DNA of 64,000 bases from Desulfomicrobium baculatum DSM 4028 (GCF_000023225.1 NC_013173.1:2544501-2608500), one strand, 5' to 3'; shown: positions 51,049 through 60,891, counted from the first letter of the stretch. The notes: generated from the sequence alone by a model not told the origin. A program made the numbers and translations.

Positions 51049-51798
51049 ATGCCTGTTCGTACCAAATCACCGTATCTGACGACCATCTGTGTTCTGGCTG
51101 CAGCGGTGCTCATGTCCGCCACAGTCTGGGCGCAAAGCAATCTGTTGCAGCAGGGGCTGGGGCTGCTGTCCTCGGGCGGTTCCAAAACCGGTTCCCTGTC
51201 CCAGGGCGAAATGGGTGACGGCCTCAAGGAAGCCCTGCGCGTGGGCACCGAGAACGTGGTCGCCAATCTGGGCCAAACGGACGGCTTTTACACGGACAAG
51301 GCCATCCACATCCCCCTGCCGGGACAGCTGGCCACGGTGCAGAAGGCGCTTAAAGCCGCCGGGTATTCGAGTCTGGTCGACGATCTGGAACTGAAGCTGA
51401 ACCGGGCCGCCGAACAGGCCACGCCCAAGGCCAAGGCCCTTTTCGTGGACGCCATCTCGGCCATGACCATCGAGGATGCCCAGAAAATACTGAGCGGCCC
51501 CGATGACGCGGCCACCCAGTATTTCCGCAAGGCCATGGGCCCGGGTCTGGCCACAGAGATGCAGCCCATCGTCGACGCCACTCTGGCCGAGGCCGGAGCG
51601 GTGCAGGCCTACGACAACATGATGGGACAATACAAAGCCCTGCCCTTCATGCCCGACGCCAAGGCCGACCTCACGGACTACGTGGTGGAAAAAGGCATGG
51701 ACGGCATCTTCCACTATGTGGCCAAGGAAGAAGCGGCCATCCGCACCAACCCGGCCGCGAGAACCACGGATCTGCTGAAAAAGGTTTTCAGCAAGTAG
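51049..51798 (+). CDS. DUF4197 periplasmic protein
   Basis: A 249-residue protein with a signal peptide ending AQ (about residue 29). The mature part is helical and has the DUF4197 marks: GLKEALRVGTENVVANLGQT, DGFYTDKAIHIPLPG, and MTIEDAQKILSGPDDAATQY. The function of the family is unknown. It is followed by a convergent hairpin. Confidence 0.85.
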   Translation: MPVRTKSPYLTTICVLAAAVLMSATVWAQSNLLQQGLGLLSSGGSKTGSLSQGEMGDGLKEALRVGTENVVANLGQTDGFYTDKAIHIPLPGQLATVQKALKAAGYSSLVDDLELKLNRAAEQATPKAKALFVDAISAMTIEDAQKILSGPDDAATQYFRKAMGPGLATEMQPIVDATLAEAGAVQAYDNMMGQYKALPFMPDAKADLTDYVVEKGMDGIFHYVAKEEAAIRTNPAARTTDLLKKVFSK

Positions 51799-51808
51799 CC
51801 AAAACACC

Positions 51809-51840
51809 ATGAGGGCGAAGCCCCCCGGCCTCGCCCTCAT
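51809..51840. terminator. Convergent hairpin between DUF4197 and phosphomannomutase genes
   Basis: A perfect 10-bp stem, ATGAGGGCGA / TCGCCCTCAT, with a 12-nt loop. No strong T-run. Confidence 0.7.
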
Positions 51841-51883
51841 CCATCCTGGGCACTCCCAGGACCATCCCTTCCATTCAGTCCAC

Positions 51884-53236
51884 TCAGTCCATCCCGTCCA
51901 CAACCTCCAGGATCTCCCGCGTCTTCTCCTCCATGAGCGTCCGGTCCCCGCGCGACTCGACGTTGAGACGCAGCACCGGTTCGGTGTTGGATGAGCGCAG
52001 GTTGAAGCGCCACTGATCAAACTCAAGGCTCAAACCGTCGGTTTCGTCACGACGCAGGCTTTGAGCGGCAAACCGCGCCTCCACGGCGGCAATGGCCGCG
52101 CCCGCGTCCTTGACCCGGCGGTTGATCTCTCCGCTGGCCGGATACGCGGCCATAGCCTCGTCCACCAGCTCGGCCAGCGACTTGCCCGTGCGCGAGATCT
52201 GCTCAGCGACCAGGAGCCAGGGGATCATGCCCGAATCGCAATAGGCGAAATCACGGAAATAATGGTGCGCGCTCATCTCCCCGCCGTAGACCGCGTCTTC
52301 CAGGCGCATGCGCTCCTTGATGAAAGCGTGCCCGGTCTTGGACATGATGGGCCGGCCTCCTGCGGCGCTCACGGCGGCGATGGTGTTCCAGGTCAGGCGC
52401 GGATCGTGGATGATGCCCGCCCCCGGAACCTTGCGGGCGAAGGCCTCGCCCAGAAGACCCACCAGATAATAGCCTTCGATGAAGCGCCCGCTGCCGTCAA
52501 AGAAAAAACAACGGTCGAAGTCCCCGTCCCAGGCCAGCCCCAGGTCCGCCTTGTGTTCGAGCACCGCCCGGGCGGTCAATTCCCTGTTTTCCGGCAGCAA
52601 CGGGTTGGGCACGCCGGCCGGAAAATTGCCGTCGGGCTTGTGCAGCAGCTTATGGAATCTGAAGGGCAGCTTGTGTTGGAGCAGGTCAACGATGACCCCG
52701 GCTCCGCCGTTTCCGGCATTGACCACGATGGACAGGGGTCGCAGCACATCGCGATCCACATAGGACAAAAGATGGTCGATATAGCGCGGGCGCATGTTCA
52801 GTTCGTACAACTGACCGACCCGTTGCGCGGCCCTGAATTCTCCGGCCACCGCCAGGTCGCGGATGGCGAAAAGGCCAGTGTCGCCGCTGATGGGGCGGGA
52901 CTCTTCGCGCACGAGCTTCATGCCGTTGTAATCTTTGGGATTGTGACTGGCGGTGACCATGATGCCGCCGTCAAGCCCCTGATCAAAGACGGCGAAATAC
53001 ACTTCCTCGGTGCCGCACTCGCCCAGGGTGCACACATCCACGCCGGAATCGCGCAGGCCGCGGATCACGGCATCCGCCATGGCGGGGCTTGAAAGGCGGA
53101 TGTCATGGCCGACCACCACCCGGTCGGGATTCAGAAAAGCGGCATAGGCCCGGCCGATACGATACGCCAGGGCTTCATCCAGCTCGTCCGGGACGCGTCC
53201 GCGAATATCGTAGGCTTTGAAACAGGAAAGGTTCAT
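51884..53236 (-). CDS. Phosphomannomutase/phosphoglucomutase
   Basis: A 450-residue alpha-D-phosphohexomutase. The phosphorylated Ser is in [15 protein letters not shown] (Ser97), the metal site is DGDFDR (237-242), and the sugar-binding loop reads [10 protein letters not shown]. It supplies mannose-1-phosphate and/or glucose-1-phosphate for surface polysaccharides, so it probably feeds the exopolysaccharide system. The ATG at 53236 has AGGAG 9 bases upstream; longer reading frames lack a ribosome site. Confidence 0.92.
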   Translation of the reverse strand: MNLSCFKAYDIRGRVPDELDEALAYRIGRAYAAFLNPDRVVVGHDIRLSSPAMADAVIRGLRDSGVDVCTLGECGTEEVYFAVFDQGLDGGIMVTASHNPKDYNGMKLVREESRPISGDTGLFAIRDLAVAGEFRAAQRVGQLYELNMRPRYIDHLLSYVDRDVLRPLSIVVNAGNGGAGVIVDLLQHKLPFRFHKLLHKPDGNFPAGVPNPLLPENRELTARAVLEHKADLGLAWDGDFDRCFFFDGSGRFIEGYYLVGLLGEAFARKVPGAGIIHDPRLTWNTIAAVSAAGGRPIMSKTGHAFIKERMRLEDAVYGGEMSAHHYFRDFAYCDSGMIPWLLVAEQISRTGKSLAELVDEAMAAYPASGEINRRVKDAGAAIAAVEARFAAQSLRRDETDGLSLEFDQWRFNLRSSNTEPVLRLNVESRGDRTLMEEKTREILEVVDGMD

Positions 53237-53590
53237 GCTTGAGACTCCTGAAATACTGACATGCATTGAAATATCACGGCCAAGAGAACCGGACAGACGG
53301 CTACCAGGCCCGGACCGCCTGAAGCAAGCAAAAAGAGGGATTTTGCCGCCACGCCGCCCCCAGATACTGTTATGCCCTACGGCCAGGCATGTCGACATGC
53401 ACGTGCGCCCCGCAACGTGCAGGCGCGCACCCCCTTTTACGCAAGACAATCCGGTGCCGGGAGAAACCGAATCAAATCAGGCTGTTGAACACCAGGTCCA
53501 GGCTACTGCCTGAAAAGCAGATTAATCTTGTCAGAATTTCTGTTTTTGAATACCTTAATAGTATCTTTTATCAAAAACAAGGAGACGCTC
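53237..53590. other. Divergent spacer before the D-lactate dehydrogenase gene
   Basis: About 350 bp between phosphomannomutase and the dehydrogenase. It holds a perfect 14-bp palindrome GCATGTCGACATGC at 53387-53400, a candidate operator, and AT-rich sequence from 53500. A TTGTCA at 53527 could be a -35 but no good -10 is spaced from it. Confidence 0.5.
53387..53400. promoter_or_regulatory. Perfect palindrome, candidate operator
   Basis: GCATGTCGACATGC, about 190 bp before the D-lactate dehydrogenase start. Also adjacent to GCACGTGC. No regulator is encoded beside it. Confidence 0.3.
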
Positions 53591-56404
53591 ATGCTTGCTT
53601 CAAAATATCGTGCCTTCCACAACGCGGTGGCCGCATTCGTCCCCATCGCGCGCATCATCACCGATCCCTTGCGTCTGCTGGCCTATGGCACCGACGCGAG
53701 CTTCTATCGCCTCGTGCCGAAAATCGTCATCAATGTGGAAAACGAGGCCGAGGTGGCCCGTATCCTGCGCCTGGCATACAAGAGCCGCATCCCCGTGACC
53801 TTCCGCGCCGCCGGGACCAGCCTCTCCGGCCAGGCCGTGACGGACTCGGTGCTGATCCGCCTCGGTGAAGGATGGCAAGGCTGCCGCGTCTATGACCAGG
53901 CCCGCCGCATCGACCTTGAACCCGGCATCATCGGCGCCCACGCCAACCGCACCCTGGCCCCATTCGGCAAGAAGATCGGCCCGGACCCGGCCTCCATCGA
54001 CAGCTGCAAGATCGGCGGCATCCTGGCCAACAACGCCAGCGGCATGTGTTGCGGCGTGGCCGAGAACAGCTACCAGACCCTTGAAGAGCTGCGGCTCATC
54101 CTGGTCGACGGCACGGTCCTGGACACCGGCGACGACGAATCCAAGCGCAGGTTCCGGGAAAAGCACCCGGAAATAGTGGAAGGGCTGGCGGATCTGAGGC
54201 GTCAGGTCATAAGCGCCCCGGAACTTGAAGCGCGCATCCGCCACAAGTTCAAAATCAAAAACACCACGGGCTACAGCCTGAACGCACTGGTCGATTTCGA
54301 GGACCCGTTCGACATCCTCAAGCATCTCCTGGTCGGATCCGAAGGAACGCTGGCCTTCATCTCCAAGGTCACCTACCGCACCGTGACCGAGCACGCCCAC
54401 AAGGCCTCGGCGCTGATGCTCTTCCCGGACATCCGCACCGCCTGCGAGGCGACCATCATTTTGAAGAAGCAACCCGTGGCCGCCGTGGAACTCATGGACC
54501 GCCCGGCGCTTCGGTCAGTGCAGGACAAGGACGGCATGCCTCCCTACCTACGTGAACTGTGCGATACCGCCGCCGCCCTGCTGGTCGAGACCCGCGCCGG
54601 GGACAAGGCGGAGCTCGACGCCCAGATCGAAACCATCAAGGCCGCCCTGGCCGGGGTGAACATGGTCCGCGAGATCGAGTTCACCCCCGTGCCGCAGGAA
54701 TTCGCCAAGCTATGGAACATCCGCAAGGGCCTCTTCCCGGCCGTCGGCTCGGTGCGGGCCACCGGCACCACGGTCATCATCGAGGATGTGGCCTTCCCCA
54801 TCGAGCGCCTGGCCGACGCGACCCTGGAGTTGCAGGGTCTGCTCGATACATACGGCTACTCAGAAGCCATCATCTTCGGCCACGCGCTAGAAGGAAACCT
54901 GCACTTCGTCTTCACCCAGGATTTCGGAGACCCCAAAGAAATCGAGCGCTACAGCAAACTCATGGACGACGTGACCGTGATGGTCGTCGAGAAATACGAC
55001 GGCTCCCTCAAGGCCGAGCACGGCACGGGCCGCAACATGGCGCCCTTTGTCGAGATGGAGTGGGGGCAGGACGCGTACCGGCTCATGCAGGACATAAAGC
55101 GCATCTTCGACCCGCTGACGCTCCTCAATCCGGGCGTCATCCTGAACCCGGATCCCAAGGCCCACCTGAAGGACTTGAAACCCCTGCCTGCCGCCCACGA
55201 ACTGGTGGACAAGTGCATCGAATGCGGGTTCTGCGAACCCATCTGCCCCTCCAAGCACATAACCCTGTCCCCGCGCCAGCGCATCACGTCCTGGCGTGAA
55301 ATCCAGCGACTTCAAGGCAAGCCCGAACACAAGACGGAGCTGGCCAAGCTTTTAAAAGCCTACGGCTACCAGGGTGACGGCACCTGCGCCACGGACGGGC
55401 TGTGCGGCACGCGCTGCCCCGTGGGCATCGACACGGGCAAGATGACCAAGGCCCTGCGCGCCGAAAGCGCGACCATACGGCAGAAAAAAGCCGCCGACTG
55501 GATCGGAGAACACTTCGCGGGCGTGGCCCGGACCGTGTCCGGGGTGCTGCAGGCCGTGGACGCGGTGCATGCCGTGGCCGGGACAAAATTTATGGATGTG
55601 TCCTCCGAAACCCTGCATCGCATGACGGGCAAGCGCGTCCCGCGCTGGAACGCGCAGATGCCGGGAGGAATCAGCCGCATCCGCCGCGAAAAGGTGAATG
55701 AAGGCAACCCGCTGAAAGTGGTCTACTTCCCGAGCTGCATCGCCCGCAACATGGGTCCATCCCGCTGCGAAAAGATCCGTCCCCTGCCCGAGACCACGGT
55801 GAGCGTGCTGCGCAAGGCCGGATACGAGGTCATCTTCCCTGAGAACATGGCCGCGCTGTGCTGCGGTCAGGCCTTTGAGAGCAAAGGCTTCGTGGCCCAG
55901 GCCGACGTCAAGAGCGCTCAGCTCGAAGAGGCGCTCCTGACCGCAAGTCGAAATGGAGCCCTGCCCGTGCTGTGCGATACCAGCCCATGCCTCAAGCGCA
56001 TGCAGGAGGTGCTGGACCCGCGCCTCAAAATCTATGACCCGAGCGTGTTCGTGCTGGAGTTCCTGCAGGACAAGCTGACCTTCACGAAAAAAGACAAACG
56101 CGTGGCCCTGCATGTGACCTGCACGTCCCGCAAGCTGGGCCTCGAAGGCAAGCTGCTGGAGCTGGCCAAAAAATGCGCCGCCAAGGTGGTCGTACCGGAG
56201 GACATCTTTTGCTGCGGCTTTGCCGGGGACAAGGGCTTTTCCGTACCGGAACTGAACGCCTCGGCCCTGAAAACCCTGGCCGAGAAGGTCGAGGACTGCA
56301 CCGAAGGCTACTCCACCAGCCGGACCTGCGAGATCGGCCTGGCCCTGCACGGCGGCATCCCGTACCGCAACATCCTCTACCTGGTGGATGAATGCACGGC
56401 CTGA
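53591..56404 (+). CDS. FAD/4Fe-4S D-lactate dehydrogenase (Dld-II type)
   Basis: A 937-residue fusion. Residues 30-260 are the FAD-binding domain (PVTFRAAGTSLSGQAVTDSV and GPDPASIDSCKIGGILANNA), 260-530 the FAD-linked oxidase C-terminal domain (AEHGTGRNMAPFVEMEWG), then 4Fe-4S motifs CIECGFCEPICPSKH and CATDGLCGTRCPVG near 540-610, and two CCG-domain Cys motifs (ALCCGQ, FCCGFAGDKG) near 755 and 873. It oxidises D-lactate (possibly another 2-hydroxy acid) and passes electrons to the respiratory chain, a key step when sulfate reducers grow on lactate. The ATG at 53591 has AGGAG 6 bases upstream. Confidence 0.88.
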   Translation: MLASKYRAFHNAVAAFVPIARIITDPLRLLAYGTDASFYRLVPKIVINVENEAEVARILRLAYKSRIPVTFRAAGTSLSGQAVTDSVLIRLGEGWQGCRVYDQARRIDLEPGIIGAHANRTLAPFGKKIGPDPASIDSCKIGGILANNASGMCCGVAENSYQTLEELRLILVDGTVLDTGDDESKRRFREKHPEIVEGLADLRRQVISAPELEARIRHKFKIKNTTGYSLNALVDFEDPFDILKHLLVGSEGTLAFISKVTYRTVTEHAHKASALMLFPDIRTACEATIILKKQPVAAVELMDRPALRSVQDKDGMPPYLRELCDTAAALLVETRAGDKAELDAQIETIKAALAGVNMVREIEFTPVPQEFAKLWNIRKGLFPAVGSVRATGTTVIIEDVAFPIERLADATLELQGLLDTYGYSEAIIFGHALEGNLHFVFTQDFGDPKEIERYSKLMDDVTVMVVEKYDGSLKAEHGTGRNMAPFVEMEWGQDAYRLMQDIKRIFDPLTLLNPGVILNPDPKAHLKDLKPLPAAHELVDKCIECGFCEPICPSKHITLSPRQRITSWREIQRLQGKPEHKTELAKLLKAYGYQGDGTCATDGLCGTRCPVGIDTGKMTKALRAESATIRQKKAADWIGEHFAGVARTVSGVLQAVDAVHAVAGTKFMDVSSETLHRMTGKRVPRWNAQMPGGISRIRREKVNEGNPLKVVYFPSCIARNMGPSRCEKIRPLPETTVSVLRKAGYEVIFPENMAALCCGQAFESKGFVAQADVKSAQLEEALLTASRNGALPVLCDTSPCLKRMQEVLDPRLKIYDPSVFVLEFLQDKLTFTKKDKRVALHVTCTSRKLGLEGKLLELAKKCAAKVVVPEDIFCCGFAGDKGFSVPELNASALKTLAEKVEDCTEGYSTSRTCEIGLALHGGIPYRNILYLVDECTA

Positions 56405-56449
56405 ATCAAATCAGACTGCCGCGTCCTGAACAAACGATCGAACAACGCC

Positions 56450-56490
56450 GCGGCGGCCCGGACTCAAGAGTCCGGGCCGCCGCCTGCTTT
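56450..56490 (+). terminator. Terminator of the D-lactate dehydrogenase gene
   Basis: A 15-bp perfect stem (GCGGCGGCCCGGACT / AGTCCGGGCCGCCGC) with a CAAG loop, then CTGCTTTTG. Confidence 0.85.
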
Positions 56491-56601
56491 TGAAAAGCAA
56501 GCCCTCCAACGCACACTCGCCTCTTCCTTTGCCGCCTTGACCACGCCCCACAAAAGACCTAATTAAAGCCCCATAAACAGGCCTTAAAAAAAGGAGTCCT
56601 C

Positions 56602-56850
56602 ATGCCCAACATGATCCTTGCCGATGTGGCGGCCAGCGTATCGGAACTCAAGAAAAACCCCATGGCCACCGTAGCCGCAGGCGAGGGCTTCCCCGTGGCC
56701 ATCCTCAACCACAACGAACCGGTCTTCTACTGCGTGCCGGCTCATGCATACGAAGCCCTCATGGACAAGCTCGAAGACATGGAGCTTGCAGCCCTGGCCG
56801 TCGCCCGCAAGGATCAGCCGGAGATCGAGGTGGCCTGGGATGACCTATAG
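56602..56850 (+). CDS. Type II antitoxin (Phd/RelB-like)
   Basis: An 82-residue protein. ADVAASVSELKKNPMATV and GEGFPVAILNHNEPVFYCVP are the DNA-binding N-terminus of Phd/YefM-StbD-type antitoxins; the acidic C-terminus (DQPEIEVAWDDL) would wrap the toxin. AGGAG precedes the ATG by 5 bases. Its 3' end overlaps the toxin start by 11 bp, the usual arrangement that keeps antitoxin in excess. Confidence 0.88.
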   Translation: MPNMILADVAASVSELKKNPMATVAAGEGFPVAILNHNEPVFYCVPAHAYEALMDKLEDMELAALAVARKDQPEIEVAWDDL

Positions 56851-57127
56851 CCTGCGTTTCAAGGAAGAGGCCAAAAAGGAATGGGACAGGCTTGATCCCG
56901 TCATCCGTGAGCATTTCGCCAAAAAACTGCGCCAGCGGCGCGAGAACCCAAGGGTAAACAGCGCGAGGCTCTCGGGCATGCCAGACTGCTTCAAGATCAA
57001 GCTCCGCAGCGCCGGTTACAGACTTGTTTACGAGGTCCGCGACCACGAGGTGGTCATTGTCGTGATCGCGGTGGGAAAGCGTGAACGCAGCGCGGTGTAC
57101 AAGATCGCGGCCAAAAGACTGGGCTGA
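56840..57127 (+). CDS. RelE-family mRNA interferase toxin
   Basis: A 95-residue basic protein of the RelE/ParE fold. SLRFKEEAKKEWDRLDP is the family start; RLSGMPDCFKIKLRSAGYRL and VIAVGKRERSAVYKIA carry the Arg/Lys residues used for ribosome-dependent mRNA cleavage. It forms an operon with the overlapping antitoxin. Confidence 0.9.
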   Translation: MTYSLRFKEEAKKEWDRLDPVIREHFAKKLRQRRENPRVNSARLSGMPDCFKIKLRSAGYRLVYEVRDHEVVIVVIAVGKRERSAVYKIAAKRLG

Positions 57128-57280
57128 CTTTTTTCGAGCATCTTCCCCCTTTCTCTTGGACAAGTCCCCTGCTATGAAGGCTCGCATTCAAAGACCAGAA
57201 GGTCTGGACCGTGTTTTCTCTTTTCGCCCTGACTTTAAAAGCGTCAAACCATTTTTCCAGCACCTCTCGCGGAGGCTCTC

Positions 57281-57469
57281 ATGTTCGGAATAGGCGTTCA
57301 GGAACTGCTCATCATTCTGGTCATCGCCCTGTTTGTCTTCGGGGCAAAAAATCTCCCGCTTCTCGGCACCAATATGGGCCGGGCCATCTCCAATTTCAAA
57401 AGAGGGCTCAGCGAACCGGAGGTGATCGACGTCACGGCCGAATCGAAGCCCAAGGACACGGCCGCATAA
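57281..57469 (+). CDS. tatA: Sec-independent translocase protein TatA
   Basis: A 62-residue protein with the TatA pattern: [20 protein letters not shown], then the Phe-Gly hinge [10 protein letters not shown] and an amphipathic helix ([10 protein letters not shown]). It forms the pore for folded proteins with twin-arginine signals, such as the molybdoenzyme at 39308. GGAGG precedes the ATG. No tatB or tatC is beside it. Confidence 0.92.
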   Translation: MFGIGVQELLIILVIALFVFGAKNLPLLGTNMGRAISNFKRGLSEPEVIDVTAESKPKDTAA

Positions 57470-57605
57470 AACACGCAACTTCAAGCGTGCCGCCCCGGAG
57501 TCCCATGTTGCACAGGCCTCTTGCGACCATGAGGCTGCACTCATGGCTCAAGAAACGTCACCTCATGCCGGAATGAACCTACTCTTCCACCCCGTCTGAA
57601 ATGAT

Positions 57606-57640
57606 CTCCGCCGGCCCCCTGCCGGCGGAGATTTTCCTTT
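57606..57640 (+). terminator. Terminator of tatA
   Basis: A 10-bp perfect stem (CTCCGCCGGC / GCCGGCGGAG) with a 5-nt loop, then ATTTTCCTTTT. Confidence 0.88.
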
Positions 57641-57792
57641 TCCTCCGGTGCAAAAGCCTGAGTAATAGAAAGTCATTTGCCGCGACCGTCACATCTTGCT
57701 AGTATTTGTCCAAATATTCGTGGATGCCCCGGCAATTCATATCCTCGCCGGCAACCGCCCCTTTTCATGCAAGCCTGGCTCAAGGAGTCTTT

Positions 57793-58374
57793 ATGCGAAT
57801 CAGAACCATTTTCACTTTTCTTTTCTTTTTGCTGCTCTCCGGCAGCGCCGTGGCCATGGAGGCCTCGGACAACGCGAACTCCCACCCCCTGCCCGTAGGC
57901 GCCGCCATGCCGGACCTGCTCCTGCGCGGCGAACTGAGCGCGGAGCATCTGGCCCATCTGGGGCTCAAAGGCCCTGCGCCACGACATCTTTCCGAAATAA
58001 ACGCCAAGACCGTCATTCTTGTTGCGTTCAGTATGTACTGTCCTCACTGCCAGCGCGAAGCCCCGGCCCTCAACGACTTGAACGCCCTGATCGCAAGCCG
58101 GGGCCTGAGCGAAGAGGTCAAGCTCATCGGGGTGGGCATCGGCAACTCGGACTTTGAGGTGCAGGTTTTCCGCGACAAGTACGCAACCACCTTCCCACTC
58201 TTTTCGGACCCGGATTTCAGGGTCAACAAGGAACTCGGCGAAGTCGGCACCCCGTTCTTCTATGTGCTGGCCATGAACCCGGAGAAAAAGGAGATCCGTG
58301 TCGTCAAGACACTGCTTGGACGCATGGAATCAGCGGAGAGTTTTTTTGACCAGGCCATGAAGGCTTGTGAATAG
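57793..58374 (+). CDS. Periplasmic TlpA-like thioredoxin-family protein
   Basis: A 193-residue protein. After the signal peptide (TIFTFLFFLLLSGSAVAM), a redoxin domain has FSMYCPHCQREAPAL with the Cys-x-x-Cys pair near residues 82-85, and the cis-Pro motif VGTPFFYVLA. It likely reduces or carries thiol groups in the periplasm. AAGGAG precedes the ATG at 57793 by 5 bases. The next gene, a second thiol protein, begins 11 bp later. Confidence 0.82.
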   Translation: MRIRTIFTFLFFLLLSGSAVAMEASDNANSHPLPVGAAMPDLLLRGELSAEHLAHLGLKGPAPRHLSEINAKTVILVAFSMYCPHCQREAPALNDLNALIASRGLSEEVKLIGVGIGNSDFEVQVFRDKYATTFPLFSDPDFRVNKELGEVGTPFFYVLAMNPEKKEIRVVKTLLGRMESAESFFDQAMKACE

Positions 58375-58385
58375 AGGAATAAAAA

Positions 58386-58985
58386 ATGACACCTACCCTG
58401 CCCGCCAGTCTGTTCTTCGTTGCCCTGCTGCTGTTCCTGCCGGCTCAGCTCCCGGCCCAGGAAGCGTCGATTCCCCCGGACAGGATCTATGAGACAGGCC
58501 AGCTCAAGCCGGTGGACAGCACGCTCAAGGTCAAGGTCGGAGACCAGGCTCCGGATTTTTCCCTGCCCACCATAAGCGGGGAGACAGTCACCCTGGCCCA
58601 GTTCCGGGGCAACAAGAACGTGGTGCTTTCTTTTATTCCGGCCGCCTGGACCCCGGTCTGCTCCGGCCAGTGGCCCGGCTACAACATTGTGCAGGACATG
58701 TTTGAACAGACCGACACGCAGCTCATCGGCATCAGCGCGGACAATGTCCCGACCCTGCATGCCTGGGTGCAGGAGATGGGCGGAGTGTGGTTCACCGTGG
58801 CCTCGGATTTCTACCCCCACGGACAACTGGCCGACTCACTGGGCATCCTGCGATCAACAGGGGAAACGGAGCGCGCGCTGTTCCTCATCGATAAGGAAGG
58901 CATCATCCGCTACATCGACGTGCACGACATCAACTCGAGGCCGGACCTTGGCCCGCTGATAAAGGCCATGCAGAGTCTCAAGTAG
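58386..58985 (+). CDS. Exported peroxiredoxin (AhpC/TSA family)
   Basis: A 199-residue protein. The N-terminus (LPASLFFVALLLFLPAQLPAQ) is an export signal. The catalytic motif PAAWTPVC (Pro-x3-Thr-x2-Cys, near residue 92) places the peroxidatic Cys, and ISADNVPTLHAWVQEMGG is family-typical. It would detoxify peroxides in the periplasm. It is probably transcribed with the preceding thioredoxin-like gene, which may be its reductant. Confidence 0.85.
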   Translation: MTPTLPASLFFVALLLFLPAQLPAQEASIPPDRIYETGQLKPVDSTLKVKVGDQAPDFSLPTISGETVTLAQFRGNKNVVLSFIPAAWTPVCSGQWPGYNIVQDMFEQTDTQLIGISADNVPTLHAWVQEMGGVWFTVASDFYPHGQLADSLGILRSTGETERALFLIDKEGIIRYIDVHDINSRPDLGPLIKAMQSLK

Positions 58986-59007
58986 TCCCGTGCCAAACCC
59001 TGGCTGA

Positions 59008-59043
59008 AACGCCCTTCGGACTTTGCGGTCCGAGGGCGTTTTT
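59008..59043 (+). terminator. Terminator of the thiol-protein pair
   Basis: Stem AACGCCCTTCGGAC / GTCCGAGGGCGTT with a short loop and five T residues. Confidence 0.9.
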
Positions 59044-59126
59044 GCTTGGCATACCGCGCAACGACAACTATGAAAGAAGCAAACCCATGCCGTCCGGCGT
59101 GGACACCCGAAACAAGGAGACGTCTG

Positions 59127-59636
59127 ATGGAACTCATCGAAGCCATCCACACCCGCCGAAGCATCCGTAAATATCTCGACAAGCCCGTTTCACCGGAAAT
59201 GATCGAGACCATCATAAAAGCCGCCATGGCCGCGCCTTCGGCTGGAAACCAGCAGCCGTGGCACTTCATCGTCATCACGGATCGCACCAAGCTCGACGCC
59301 ATCCCGGCCTTTCACCCCTACAGCAAGATGGTCCTGCAGGCCCCCGCCGCCATCCTGCTTTGCGGTGACCCGGATGGCAAAAAATGGCCGACCTTCTGGG
59401 ACCAGGACTTAAGCGCCGCCACCCAGAACATGCTCCTGACCGCCCGTGACCTGGGCCTTGGCACGGTCTGGGTCGGGGTCTTCCCGGAAAAGGACCGCAT
59501 GGAAGGATTCCGCAAGCTTTTCGCCATCCCGGATAACATCCATCCCTTCGCCCTGATTCCGATAGGATGGCCGGACGGACAATTCGAGGCCGTGAGCCGC
59601 TACCGGCCGGAGTTGATCCATCGGGAAGCATGGTAG
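59127..59636 (+). CDS. Nitroreductase-family flavoprotein
   Basis: A 169-residue FMN enzyme. THTRRSIRKYLDKPVSP is the N-terminal Arg-Arg-Ser-x-Arg FMN-binding motif, and APSAGNQQPWHFIVI the second. It has the compact fold of NfsA/NfsB-related proteins. Substrate unknown. AAGGAG lies 7 bases before the ATG at 59127. The longer reading upstream lacks a ribosome site. Confidence 0.88.
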   Translation: MELIEAIHTRRSIRKYLDKPVSPEMIETIIKAAMAAPSAGNQQPWHFIVITDRTKLDAIPAFHPYSKMVLQAPAAILLCGDPDGKKWPTFWDQDLSAATQNMLLTARDLGLGTVWVGVFPEKDRMEGFRKLFAIPDNIHPFALIPIGWPDGQFEAVSRYRPELIHREAW

Positions 59637-59676
59637 ATCTAGAAAGCAGCCGAGAGGCTTCAAGCGCACAGCCCAT

Positions 59677-59696
59677 AGCGGCAAAATTTTGCCGCT
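59677..59696. promoter_or_regulatory. Perfect 20-bp palindrome (regulator-site candidate A)
   Basis: AGCGGCAAAATTTTGCCGCT, without a T-run. The core CGGCAAAATTTTGCCG reappears with one change at 60999-61014, on the other side of the sigma-54 regulator gene. Confidence 0.5.
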
Positions 59697-59814
59697 GCTA
59701 ATCATAGGCGCCTGCAAAGCAACGCATAGACCCGCCGGCAGGGAAATTGAACTGCGCAACGATGCGAGGAAAAAGGTTGCCGCAGGCGCGCCTTCCTAAA
59801 GCAAAAAGGGGATT

Positions 59815-60891
59815 TCAGGTCAGCTTCAGATCGTATTCGGCCAATTTGTAGCGCAGAGTTCGCGGGCTCACGGCCAGGATTTCGGCCAGTTTAGCCTTGC
59901 TGCCCCCGGCTTCAGCCCAGCCTCTGACAATGGCCGCGACCTCGGCCTGGCGCACGGCCGCTTCCAGGGTCATGACGTTCTGCCCGCACTCGGTGGCGGG
60001 CAAGCCCGTGGCCAGACGCATCTCCAGGGGCAGGTGGGCGGGCTCGATGAGCGGTTCGGCGCAGAGCAGGACCAGCCGTTCCGTCAGGTTGCGCAGCTCG
60101 CGCACATTGCCCGGCCAGGAATACCCGCACAGGGTCTCAAGCGTGGCCGGGGCCAGACGCACATCGGGCTTGTGATAGCGATGCCGATACATGGCCAGAA
60201 AATATTCGGCCAGGGGAGGAATGTCGTCGATGCGCTCACGCAGGGGCGGAAGTGTTACCGGAATGACATTCAGACGATAATACAGGTCGGCCCTGAATTC
60301 CCCCACAGTGACCATCTTGTGCAGCACCCGGTTGGTGGCGGCCACGATGCGGGCATCGAAGGGCTGGGTCTTCTCCCCGCCCAGGCGTCGGAAGGTCTTC
60401 TCTTCCAGAACGCGCAGAAAATCGACCTGATTGGGGGGCGGGATCTCGCCCACTTCATCCAGAAACAGGGTCCCATCGACGGCCAGCTCGAAGCTGCCCT
60501 TGCGCTGGCGCTGGGCTCCGGTGAAGGCTCCGGCCTCATGCCCGAAGAACTTGTCGGCGAAGAGCTCTCCTTTGAGCACCCCGCAGTTAACGGGAATGAA
60601 GGGCTTTGCCCTGCGACCCGAAAGCTGGTGCACGAGGCGGGCGAAAAGCTCCTTGCCCGTCCCCGATTCGCCGTAAACCAGGATGGTCGCATCGGAACCG
60701 GCAACCTGCGTGGCCAGGCGATACAGGTCGCGCATGGTCCGGGACTGGATGACGAACTTTCCGAGCCCGTCCTCTGTTCCCAGTTCCAGAATCTCCACTC
60801 CGGAATCCAGCGGAACTTCCGGCAATTTCTTGCCGGACCGCGAGCGCCCTCCACCTTTGGGCTGTTTGACAATATCCGGCTGAAATTCCAT
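59815..60891 (-). CDS. Sigma-54-dependent regulator (minimal bEBP)
   Basis: A 358-residue regulator. After about 45 N-terminal residues without a receiver or PAS domain comes the AAA+ domain: Walker A GESGTGKE (74-81), the sigma-54-contact loop GAFTGA, Walker B TLFLDEVGEI, and RFRRLGGEKTQPFDAR. The C-terminal helix-turn-helix ends GSKAKLAEILAVSPRTLRYK. It resembles PspF-like activators whose activity is controlled by partners. It is divergent from the TauE-type gene, whose promoter is sigma-54-type. AGGA lies 8 bases before the ATG at 60891; longer frames extend into the promoter. Confidence 0.9.
   Translation of the reverse strand: MEFQPDIVKQPKGGGRSRSGKKLPEVPLDSGVEILELGTEDGLGKFVIQSRTMRDLYRLATQVAGSDATILVYGESGTGKELFARLVHQLSGRRAKPFIPVNCGVLKGELFADKFFGHEAGAFTGAQRQRKGSFELAVDGTLFLDEVGEIPPPNQVDFLRVLEEKTFRRLGGEKTQPFDARIVAATNRVLHKMVTVGEFRADLYYRLNVIPVTLPPLRERIDDIPPLAEYFLAMYRHRYHKPDVRLAPATLETLCGYSWPGNVRELRNLTERLVLLCAEPLIEPAHLPLEMRLATGLPATECGQNVMTLEAAVRQAEVAAIVRGWAEAGGSKAKLAEILAVSPRTLRYKLAEYDLKLT

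Noticed and set aside
53237-53449. In-frame upstream extension of phosphomannomutase
   Set aside because: No ribosome site and no family similarity; the ATG at 53236 has AGGAG and the proper N-terminus.
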